Under the pieces are notes generated by a model. That model made no database searches. It worked only from the letters and a program-made list of their open reading frames with translations, and had not been told where the DNA came from. Positions 25,018-31,246 of a stretch of DNA of 52,352 bases are shown here, one piece after another. Position 1 is the first letter of the stretch. Each line of letters starts with the position of its first letter. The position numbers and the translations under genes are program-made. Origin of the DNA: Burkholderiales bacterium UBA4615 (GTDB lineage: Bacteria > Pseudomonadota > Gammaproteobacteria > Burkholderiales > Burkholderiaceae_E); contig DGIT01000026.1 in NCBI GenBank assembly GCA_002386465.1, positions 1-52,352 on the forward strand. The letters are read 5' to 3'.

Positions 25018-26016
25018 ATGCGATCGAACACTTACCAGGCACTGCGCTGCGAGCAGCTGAGCGAGGACCTCTCCGGGCTGCGCTTCGTTGAGTTGCCGGT
25101 CACACCGCCCGGTCCGGGGCAGGTGGCGGTCTCCATGCGGGCGGCTGCACTCAATTTCCCGGATCTGCTGATGACCCGCGGCGGCTATCAGCACAAGCCC
25201 GAGTTGACCTATACCGTGGGCATGGAAGGCGCAGGCGTCATCGAAGCGGTGGGCGAGGGGGTGACCGGCTGGCGCGAGGGCGATGCGGTGTGCTTCTCCA
25301 ATCTGGTGGGGTCAATCGCGCAGCGCAACCTGTTGCCCGCGACCGCCCTGGAACCGGTGCCTGCGGGCTGGGACTGGGCCAGTGCGGCCGGCTGGCGGGT
25401 TGGTGCGATGACCGCCTACGCATCGTTGGTCACCCGCGGTGCTTTGCAGCGCGGCGAAACCCTGCTGGTGCATGGCGCCACAGGCGGCATGGGTGCAGCC
25501 GCAGTCCAGCTGGGTGCACATCTGGGCGCGAAGGTGATTGCCACCGGTACGCGCATGGACTGGCTTGAGATGCTGCGTCCGATGGGTGCTGATCATCTGG
25601 TTTCTTCGCGCGGCCTCTTTCAGGAGGAGGTCAAGGCGCTGACTGGCGGGCAGGGCGCCGATGTGATCTATGACCCGGTGGGCGGCGATGTGTTCGACCG
25701 GTCCACCAAGTGCATCGCCTTTGGCGGGCGGCTGCTGGTGGTGGGCTTTGCCGCAGGACGGATCCCGACGCTTGCCGCCAACCATGTACTGATCAAGACT
25801 TACTCGGTGATCGGTGTGCGGGCCGGAGAGTGGCTGCGCAGGCGGCCCGCTGAGGCCCCGGCCATCCGGGCCGAGATCAATCGCCTTGCTTCGGAGGGTG
25901 TGTTCAAGCCGCTGGTGGGCGCACGCTATGCCATGTCTGATGCGATCGAGGCCATTCGCGCGCTGGGCGAGCGCAAGGCCCCGGGCAAGATCGTGATTGA
26001 TATCGCGACGGCTTAG
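25018..26016 (+). CDS. NADPH:quinone oxidoreductase family protein (zeta-crystallin/QOR type)
   Basis: The 332-residue protein is a medium-chain dehydrogenase/reductase of the quinone oxidoreductase branch. It has the substrate domain start RFVELPVTPPGPGQVAVSMRAAALNFPDLL, GMEGAGVIEAVGEGV, the nucleotide-binding motif LLVHGATGGMGAAAVQLGAHLGAKVIATG and the closing GKIVIDI. The structural zinc cysteines of alcohol dehydrogenases are absent, as expected. Its ATG lies 55 bases after the ABC ATPase stop with an AAGG site ahead, so it may be the last gene of the ABC operon. It should reduce quinones or enones with NADPH; the true substrate is unknown. Confidence 0.92.
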   Translation: MRSNTYQALRCEQLSEDLSGLRFVELPVTPPGPGQVAVSMRAAALNFPDLLMTRGGYQHKPELTYTVGMEGAGVIEAVGEGVTGWREGDAVCFSNLVGSIAQRNLLPATALEPVPAGWDWASAAGWRVGAMTAYASLVTRGALQRGETLLVHGATGGMGAAAVQLGAHLGAKVIATGTRMDWLEMLRPMGADHLVSSRGLFQEEVKALTGGQGADVIYDPVGGDVFDRSTKCIAFGGRLLVVGFAAGRIPTLAANHVLIKTYSVIGVRAGEWLRRRPAEAPAIRAEINRLASEGVFKPLVGARYAMSDAIEAIRALGERKAPGKIVIDIATA

Positions 26017-26033
26017 TCCTTCAGGCTGTACGA

Positions 26034-26058
26034 CCCTGATCGCCTGAGGCAATCAGGG
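26034..26058. terminator. hairpin between the convergent quinone oxidoreductase and nnrU genes
   Basis: CCCTGAT (26034-26040) pairs with ATCAGGG (26052-26058), and an inner GCC/GGC pair with a TGA loop extends it past one C-A mismatch. It lies midway between two convergent stops, so a bidirectional terminator is likely, though no strong T tract follows on either side. Confidence 0.55.
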
Positions 26059-26082
26059 CGGGGCTCTTGCACCCTGGGGCGT

Positions 26083-26661
26083 TCAGGCAAAGGGTCGCAC
26101 GCCGATGAGTGCAGCGTGCAGCCACGTTGCAAACAGCGCCCAGGCGGCCAGCCCGGCCACCACAGCGATCGCATCCCGGCTGGCTGGTCCCACCACATGG
26201 ACCGTGCCATCGCGGCGGTCGCGTCGGCGTGAGGCGATGTACAGGACGACCGCCCACACCAGAAACGCGCCGAACAGGACCAGGTCACCCAGCCGGCTAT
26301 TGGCGATCAGGTGCGCGAAGGCCCAGACCTTGACGCCCAGCACCATGGGATGACCCACGGCGCGCCGGATGCGGGTGCCTGGAACATAGGCCGCAGCCAG
26401 CAGAATGAAGGCCGGGATTATCAGCACTCCCGACAGATGCCGCGTGAACACCGGAGGTGACCACAGCTCAGTGGGTGCGATGCGGGTCTGACCGTAGCCG
26501 TAAACGATGAGCACGAGGCCCACAAGCGAGGTCAGCGTGTACATCCCTTTCCAGGGATTGAGCCCAATGCGCGCAATCTGTGCGCGGCGCCAGTCGTCGG
26601 CGAAAATGCGGGTGGAGTGCACCCCCAGAAACAGGGCCAGGCCCAGCAGCAGCACGATCAC
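26083..26661 (-). CDS. NnrU family membrane protein
   Basis: The 192-residue protein has about six hydrophobic segments and the NnrU family start VIVLLLGLALFLGVHSTRIFADDWR, with GRxHPMVLGVKVWAFAHLIAN-like sequence (VGHPMVLGVKVWAFAHLIANSRLGDLVLFG) in the middle. NnrU was first linked to denitrification in Rhodobacter, but most members are of unknown role and the fold resembles the isoprenylcysteine methyltransferase-like and MAPEG-type membrane proteins. GTG 26661 was chosen because AAGGAGA lies eight bases before it and the hydrophobic start then matches the family. It is divergent from the cnoX gene. No denitrification genes are nearby. Confidence 0.88.
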   Translation of the reverse strand: MIVLLLGLALFLGVHSTRIFADDWRRAQIARIGLNPWKGMYTLTSLVGLVLIVYGYGQTRIAPTELWSPPVFTRHLSGVLIIPAFILLAAAYVPGTRIRRAVGHPMVLGVKVWAFAHLIANSRLGDLVLFGAFLVWAVVLYIASRRRDRRDGTVHVVGPASRDAIAVVAGLAAWALFATWLHAALIGVRPFA

Positions 26662-26777
26662 GGGTTGATCTCCTTCAGTGGGCGCCGATGCTAGCACCGG
26701 TTCGCCGGGCTCGGGCATCGGGCCTGCGTGTGCTGGCCATGCAAGAATGACGGCCTTTCTTCGCCACCCCACTGACC

Positions 26778-27632
26778 ATGAGCATCGATACCACTCTGCA
26801 GTCCTTCCAGGCCGACGTCATCGACGCTTCAATGCAGGTGCCGGTGCTGGTCGATTTCTGGGCCCCCTGGTGCGGGCCCTGCAAAACGCTCGGGCCGATG
26901 CTCGAGAAGCTGGAGCAGGAGTACGAAGGGCGCTTCAAGCTCGTGAAGATCGACAGCGACCAGGAGCAGCAGCTTGCGCAGCACTTTCGCATCCGCTCGA
27001 TTCCATCGGTGTTTGCGTTCGTGGGCGGTCAGCCCGTCGATCAGTTCCAGGGCGCCCTGCCTGAGGGCAAGCTGCGCGAATTCATCGACCGGCTGATGCC
27101 CAATCCGTCGGACACCGAGCTTGACCAGGCCGGCGCAGCACTGGATCGCGGCGATCAGGCTGCCGCCACCGAGCATGTGAAAAAGGCGATCGCACTCGAC
27201 CCCTCGAACGATTCGGCGCGGCTGCTCTATGCCCAGCTGTTGTTGCAGGCCGAAGAGCCGGCCGCAGCCCAGTCGCAGCTTGACGCCCTGTCCAAAGAGG
27301 CCAAGGCCGATCCGCAGGTGGCCGCACTCATTGCCCAGGCTGCACAGGCCGTGGAAGCCGCCAAGCCGCCCACTCCCCATGCCCTGATCGACAAGGTCGT
27401 GGCCGAGCCGGGCAATCTCGCTGCGCGACTGGAGCTGGCCGAGTACTACATCGGCTACAAGGACTGGCCGCTCGCGCTGGGCGAATTGCTGGAAATCGTG
27501 CTGCGTGACCGGGCGTTTCAGGACGATGTCGGTCGCAGACGCATGATCGAGGTATTCGATCTGGCGTCCTCGCAGCCGCAGGTGGTGTCGGAGTGGCGTC
27601 GCAGGCTGGGCGCTTCGCTCAACGTGCGCTAA
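26778..27632 (+). CDS. cnoX: thioredoxin-TPR co-chaperone, CnoX (YbbN) family
   Basis: CnoX (YbbN) proteins join a thioredoxin domain to a TPR domain, hold unfolding proteins and pass them to GroEL. The 284-residue product has an N-terminal thioredoxin fold with FWAPWCGPCK (Cys32 and Cys35) and a helical C-terminal region from about residue 112 with TPR-like units (ELDQAGAALDRGDQAAATEHVKKAIALDPSN, ARLELAEYYIGYKDWPLALGELLEIV). E. coli YbbN has lost one active-site cysteine, while this copy keeps the full CGPC pair and may be redox-active like the Caulobacter form. It precedes the core MetE gene by 49 bases. Confidence 0.93.
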   Translation: MSIDTTLQSFQADVIDASMQVPVLVDFWAPWCGPCKTLGPMLEKLEQEYEGRFKLVKIDSDQEQQLAQHFRIRSIPSVFAFVGGQPVDQFQGALPEGKLREFIDRLMPNPSDTELDQAGAALDRGDQAAATEHVKKAIALDPSNDSARLLYAQLLLQAEEPAAAQSQLDALSKEAKADPQVAALIAQAAQAVEAAKPPTPHALIDKVVAEPGNLAARLELAEYYIGYKDWPLALGELLEIVLRDRAFQDDVGRRRMIEVFDLASSQPQVVSEWRRRLGASLNVR

Positions 27633-27681
27633 ATCAGCCCTTTCCTAATTTTCTTGTCACGCTCACGCGCGAGGTTTGCCT

Positions 27682-28698
27682 ATGTTTCGCACGACCCTGG
27701 CAGGCAGTCTGCCCAAACCCGGCTGGCTGGCCGAAACGAACAAACTCTGGCCGCAGTGGAAGGAGCAGGGCGATGCGCTGCTCCAGGCCAAGAAAGATGC
27801 CACGCTGCTGTGGATCAAGGAGCAGGAAGACGCAGGCCTGGACATCGTGACCGACGGCGAGCAAAGCCGTCAGCATTTTGTGCACGGGTTTCTGGAAGCG
27901 GTCGAAGGGATCGACTTCGATCACAAAGTGAAGATGGGCATCCGCAACAATCGCTACGACGCGATGGTGCCGCAGGTGGTGGGACCGATTCGCCTCAAGG
28001 GCCGCGTGCATGCGGTTGAGGCGCGCGTGGCGCGTGCCCACACCACAAAGAAACTCAAGTTCACGCTGCCCGGCCCAATGACCATCGTCGATACCGTGGC
28101 CGATGCGCACTACGGCAGTCGCGAAAAGCTCGCGATGGCCTTTGCCGAGCTGCTCAACGAAGAGGCGCGTGCCCTGCAGGCCGACGGCGTGGACGTGATC
28201 CAGTTCGATGAGCCGGCCTACAACGTGTTCATGGAGCATGTGCCCACCTGGGGCATTGCTTCGCTGCATCGGGCCATTGAAGGGCTGACCTGCACCACGG
28301 CGGTCCATATCTGCTACGGCTATGGCATCCAGGCCAATGTGGACTGGAAGGCATCGCTGGGCGAAGAGTGGCGTCAGTACGAGGCGGTGTTTCCGGCGCT
28401 TGCGGCCAGCCGCATTGACCAGATTTCGCTGGAGTGCGCCAACAGCCGGGTGCCCGACCACCTGTTGGGCCTGCTCAAGGGCAAGGATGTGATGGTGGGT
28501 GTCATTGACGTGGCCAGTGACACCGTGGAAACGCCCGAGCAGGTGGCCGATACCATTGGCCGGGCTCTGCGCTATGTGCCGGCAGACCGACTCTTTCCGT
28601 GTACCAACTGCGGCATGGCCCCGATGGACCGCGAGATTGCGGCAGCCAAACTGCGTGCACTGGTGGCGGGTGCGCGGCTGGCGGAATCAAGGGCCTGA
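27682..28698 (+). CDS. cobalamin-independent methionine synthase, core (catalytic-domain-only) type
   Basis: The 338-residue protein equals only the C-terminal catalytic barrel of MetE, which is about 750 residues. It starts TTLAGSLPKPGWL. The zinc ligands are visible as His209 and Cys211 in AVHICYGYG and a later cysteine in FPCTNCGM (Cys307/Cys310). DVIQFDEPAY (171-180) is the family's central motif. Core MetE proteins use a methyl donor other than the triglutamyl folate of full-length MetE, and in some bacteria need a partner protein (DUF1852/MesX); none is adjacent here. ATG 27682 has GAGG at the right distance. A role in transferring a methyl group to homocysteine is likely, but the donor is unknown. 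Confidence 0.85.
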   Translation: MFRTTLAGSLPKPGWLAETNKLWPQWKEQGDALLQAKKDATLLWIKEQEDAGLDIVTDGEQSRQHFVHGFLEAVEGIDFDHKVKMGIRNNRYDAMVPQVVGPIRLKGRVHAVEARVARAHTTKKLKFTLPGPMTIVDTVADAHYGSREKLAMAFAELLNEEARALQADGVDVIQFDEPAYNVFMEHVPTWGIASLHRAIEGLTCTTAVHICYGYGIQANVDWKASLGEEWRQYEAVFPALAASRIDQISLECANSRVPDHLLGLLKGKDVMVGVIDVASDTVETPEQVADTIGRALRYVPADRLFPCTNCGMAPMDREIAAAKLRALVAGARLAESRA

Positions 28699-28762
28699 AA
28701 AGAAAAAGCCCGCACCTGACGGTGCGGGCTGAAACCACCATTGAGGAGGTGGAGGAGACAAT
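28699..28762 (-). ncRNA. candidate small RNA with anti-Shine-Dalgarno loop (betaproteobacterial toxic sRNA-like)
   Basis: On the minus strand, a promoter (28767-28795) is followed by about 60 bases of transcript and a strong intrinsic terminator. The predicted RNA begins near 28762, has a CU-rich stretch (CUCCUCCACCUCCUC, about 28757-28743), then a small hairpin with stem CCACC/GGUGG and loop UCCUCAAU (28752-28735), then the terminator stem (28730-28707). The string CACCUCCU is identical to the anti-Shine-Dalgarno end of bacterial 16S rRNA, so the RNA could mimic that end and bind ribosome sites on mRNAs. A betaproteobacterial toxic small RNA with an anti-SD segment has been described, and this layout fits what I recall of it. 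It overlaps no protein gene apart from touching the end of the core metE gene. Confidence 0.75.
28707..28730 (-). terminator. intrinsic terminator of the candidate small RNA
   Basis: The arms AGCCCGCACC and GGTGCGGGCT form a perfect 10-bp stem with a 4-nt loop. On the minus strand it is followed by TTTTCTTTT, the hallmark of an intrinsic terminator in that direction. On the plus strand the following bases are GAAACCACC, so it is not a good terminator for the metE transcript. Confidence 0.9.
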
Positions 28763-28766
28763 TCGA

Positions 28767-28795
28767 ACTGTACAGACCTCACTGGTGCGATGCAA
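28767..28795 (-). promoter_or_regulatory. sigma-70 promoter of the candidate small RNA
   Basis: Read on the minus strand, TTGCAT (28795-28790) and TACAGT (28772-28767) are separated by exactly 17 bases. Upstream of the -35 lies an A/T-rich tract (about 28796-28830) with runs of A and T, consistent with an UP element. This is by far the best promoter match I found in the window. Confidence 0.7.
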
Positions 28796-29024
28796 CAGAA
28801 AAAGTGTTTCGAGTTGTTTCTTTTTTGAGTCTGTGCAATACAAACCATTGATTGTAAGAATGTTTCAATGCGTTTGACTGGGCCGGCAGAGGGGTTTTTG
28901 CGCTGCCGCAGAGGCCAAAAAACAGGTTGGACAAAGCCTGCGAGGGGCCCAAATCAGCTTGGACAAAGTGCCCTGGCCGGGGATTTGTTCACCCCGGCAA
29001 GGCCTGAACCCGGTTACTGGCCAA
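28796..29024. other. non-coding gap with A/T-rich island and repeats
   Basis: Together with the small RNA locus this makes 326 bases without a protein gene. The first 75 bases are markedly A/T-rich compared with the rest of the window. Then come two 14-bp near-identical direct repeats, a GC-rich inverted repeat GCCGGGG/CCCCGGC (28976-28998, 9-nt loop), and a GGCCAA/TTGGCC pair around the stop of the isocitrate lyase family gene. I see no open reading frame with coding character. Confidence 0.6.
28924..28968. repeat. two direct repeats CAG(G/C)TTGGACAAAG, 32 bp apart
   Basis: CAGGTTGGACAAAG begins at 28923-28924 and CAGCTTGGACAAAG at 28955-28956; the shared 10-mer TTGGACAAAG is at 28927-28936 and 28959-28968. 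The 32-bp period is close to three helical turns. The function is unknown. Confidence 0.75.
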
Positions 29025-29930
29025 TCACTTGGCCCAGCGCTTTTCGAAGGCCCAGACCTCCGGAAATCCCACCAGCTCGTGCAGCTGATCCATTGTGAAG
29101 GTGGGTACCGGGCTGCCCTGGGTCGTACCGTGTGCGAGCAGATGCCTCAGCGTGCCATCCACAGCCGCGCAGACGGCGTTCATCAGTGCGCCAGGCCAGA
29201 TCGCCAGTGAAAAGCCGAAGGCCTGCAGCTGCGCGGCAGACAACTCGGGCGAGCGGCCACTGGGCACCATATTGGCGATGAGCCGGGCGCCGCAGTCGCC
29301 CAGTGCCTCACCAATGCGTCGAAACTCGTCGACTGACTCGGGCGACTCCACGAAGATGATGTCGGCGCCGGCCTTGGCAAAGGCCCGCCCGCGGGCGATG
29401 GCCTCGTCCAGACCGTGCGCCGTCCGGGCGTCGGTGCGGGCGATGATCAGGAAGTCGTCGGTGCGCCGGGCATCGACTGCCACTTCAATGCGCTGCACTG
29501 CATCGGCCATTGGCACGACGCGCCGGCCCGGCGTATGCCCGCATTTCTTGGGCATCTCCTGATCCTCGATCTGAATCGCCTGCACGCCAGCCTCTTCATA
29601 GCCGCGCACCGTGTGGCGCACATTGATGAGGCCGCCGAAGCCGGTGTCGGCATCGGCAATCAGCGGGCGTGAGATGCTCTGAGCGATGGTGCGGGCGCGC
29701 TCGACCATATCGCGATAGGTAACGAGGCCGGCGTCGGCGACACCCAGATGCGAGGCGGATACGCCGTAGCCGGTCATGTAGAGCGCACCGAAGTCCATGC
29801 GGTCGGCGAGCCTGGCCGTGAACATTTCGAAGACGCCCGGCGCGACGACAAAACGACCCGATAGCAGGGTTTGGCGCAGGCTGCCGCGTGCGGCCGGCGT
29901 GACGGGTTGGGATTGGGCGGGGGCATTCAT
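29025..29930 (-). CDS. isocitrate lyase/PEP mutase superfamily protein
   Basis: The 301-residue protein has the TIM-barrel fold of the isocitrate lyase/phosphoenolpyruvate mutase superfamily. Landmarks are FVVAPGVFEMFTARLADRMDFGALYMTGYGVSAS, the metal-binding region LIADADTGFGG, QIEDQEMPKKCGH (with the KKCGH loop that holds the lyase catalytic cysteine) and DFLIIARTDAR. KKCGH is characteristic of C-C lyases such as isocitrate or 2-methylisocitrate lyase and of oxaloacetate or carboxy-PEP hydrolase relatives. ATG 29930 overlaps the stop of the upstream Bug gene (ATGA), so the two are translationally coupled. The substrate is probably a 2- or 3-carbon-branched dicarboxylate imported or sensed with the Bug protein. 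Confidence 0.92.
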   Translation of the reverse strand: MNAPAQSQPVTPAARGSLRQTLLSGRFVVAPGVFEMFTARLADRMDFGALYMTGYGVSASHLGVADAGLVTYRDMVERARTIAQSISRPLIADADTGFGGLINVRHTVRGYEEAGVQAIQIEDQEMPKKCGHTPGRRVVPMADAVQRIEVAVDARRTDDFLIIARTDARTAHGLDEAIARGRAFAKAGADIIFVESPESVDEFRRIGEALGDCGARLIANMVPSGRSPELSAAQLQAFGFSLAIWPGALMNAVCAAVDGTLRHLLAHGTTQGSPVPTFTMDQLHELVGFPEVWAFEKRWAK

Positions 29931-30937
29931 TCGACGACGGCTCCACTGCGTTTGACTGCGTCTGTCCACTTCACTACGTCGCGTTGCAGCAGAGGCGTGT
30001 ACTGCGCCGCGCCACCGGCGACCACCTCCAGACCGATTGCGGCGAGTCTTTCGCGCACATCGGGCAGGCTCAGCGTGGCGTTGATTTCACGGCTCAGGCG
30101 ATCGGCGATATCGGCCGGGATGCCTGCCGGCCCGACGAGTGCGAGCCAGTTGTCGGCCTCGGCATTGGCGATGCCGGATTCGGCAAGCGTGGGCAGATCG
30201 GGCAGGGCGGGCGAGCGTTTGGATGAAGCAAGCGCCAGTGCACGGGCGCGGCCCGAGCGGATGTGTGGCAGCGAGGTGTTCACACTCACGGCGGTCATCT
30301 GGACTTCGCCCGCGATCAGCGCCTGAATGGCCGGTGCACCGCCTTTGTAGGGCACGTGGATCATGTCCAGGCCCCCCGCGGCATAGCGAAAGACGTCCTG
30401 CGCCAGATGCGATCCGTTGCCGGTGCCGGCCGATGAATAGGTGAGCTTGCCTGGCTGGGATTTGACCAGTGCCACGAACTCTTGCGGCGTGCGTGCCGCG
30501 ACCGACGGGTGCACCAGGAGCACGGTGGGAAAGCTCGCGGCGAGTGAGATCGGTGTGAAGTCGCGAAACACGTCGTATTGCAGGCGCGAGCCGTAGAGCT
30601 GTGGCGCGATCGCGTGCGTGCCGGTATCGGCCACCACGATGGTGTAGCCATCTGGGGCGGAGCGCGCCACGCTGGCACAGGCGATGGTGCCGCCGGCGCC
30701 GGTGCGGTTTTCAACGACCACGGGCTGGCCGATGCGCTCGGACAGTCGCTGCGCAAGGATGCGGCCGAAGGCGTCTGAATTGCCCCCGGGCGCGTGTGGC
30801 ACGACGATCTTGATGCTGCGCGACGGAAAGGACTGCGCGTGAACGGTGCTTGGTAACAGGCTTGCGCCGGTCAGGGCAGCGAGTGATTGCAGATGGCGTC
30901 GGCGCGGCGGCGTCGACTTGAGGGGCAAATGGGGCAT
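29927..30937 (-). CDS. Bug/TctC-family periplasmic solute-binding protein
   Basis: The 336-residue precursor starts MPHLPLKSTPPRRRHLQSLAALTGASLLP, with an N-terminal arginine cluster (RRR) and a hydrophobic run ending near VHAQSFPS; RRRHLQ could be read as a twin-arginine signal but does not fit it perfectly. The mature part has the Bug landmarks IKIVVPHAPGGNSDAFGRIL, GQPVVVENRTGAGGTIACASVARSAPDGYT and LDMIHVPYKGGAPAIQALIAGEVQM. GGGAGAC precedes the ATG. Its stop overlaps the start of the isocitrate lyase family gene, so the receptor and enzyme are made together. No TctAB membrane genes are near. A C4-C6 di- or tricarboxylate ligand is a reasonable inference. Confidence 0.94.
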   Translation of the reverse strand: MPHLPLKSTPPRRRHLQSLAALTGASLLPSTVHAQSFPSRSIKIVVPHAPGGNSDAFGRILAQRLSERIGQPVVVENRTGAGGTIACASVARSAPDGYTIVVADTGTHAIAPQLYGSRLQYDVFRDFTPISLAASFPTVLLVHPSVAARTPQEFVALVKSQPGKLTYSSAGTGNGSHLAQDVFRYAAGGLDMIHVPYKGGAPAIQALIAGEVQMTAVSVNTSLPHIRSGRARALALASSKRSPALPDLPTLAESGIANAEADNWLALVGPAGIPADIADRLSREINATLSLPDVRERLAAIGLEVVAGGAAQYTPLLQRDVVKWTDAVKRSGAVVE

Positions 30938-31246
30938 GGCGTCTCCCGGGGGGTTGAGTCGAAAGCGGTGAATGACGAGGGGCGAATGGAGGCCTTGGAT
31001 GAAGCGGCGAGTCAGGGGGCCGGCAACCGGCAGAGTACAAGGGTCATTGGGCCAGCAGAGCGGGCACGCAGAGCCGGAACGGTGAGCGGGGTCAGTGCGC
31101 CAGTGCAATGCGCCTTACCCAGCATGTGCGCGGCTGGCCGATGATAGTGCGGGCAGCGGCGTCTATGGACCCTGGACCAGGCCGGCCCGAGGTCATCCCC
31201 ACGGACCGTGACCGTGATCGGCAGGGCGCGTCGGTAGAATGTGCCG
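30938..31246. other. 309-base divergent gap between the Bug and nuclease-helicase genes
   Basis: Promoters for both flanking genes should lie here. I see a short GACCGT tandem (31204-31215) and the pairing strings GGCCGGCAACCGGC near 31020, but no convincing -35/-10 pair, small gene or RNA structure. Confidence 0.4.

Noticed and set aside
28707..28730. The 10-bp hairpin as terminator of the core metE gene
   Set aside because: The T tract is only on the minus strand; the plus-strand sequence after the stem is GAAACCACC, so the hairpin serves the opposite strand.
28502..28843. Minus-strand frame of 113 codons across the small RNA region that could suggest a leader peptide ending in ARTVRCGLFLF
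   Set aside because: It is made of the promoter, RNA and terminator read as codons, has no ribosome site and no run of regulatory codons. It also runs antisense through the end of metE.
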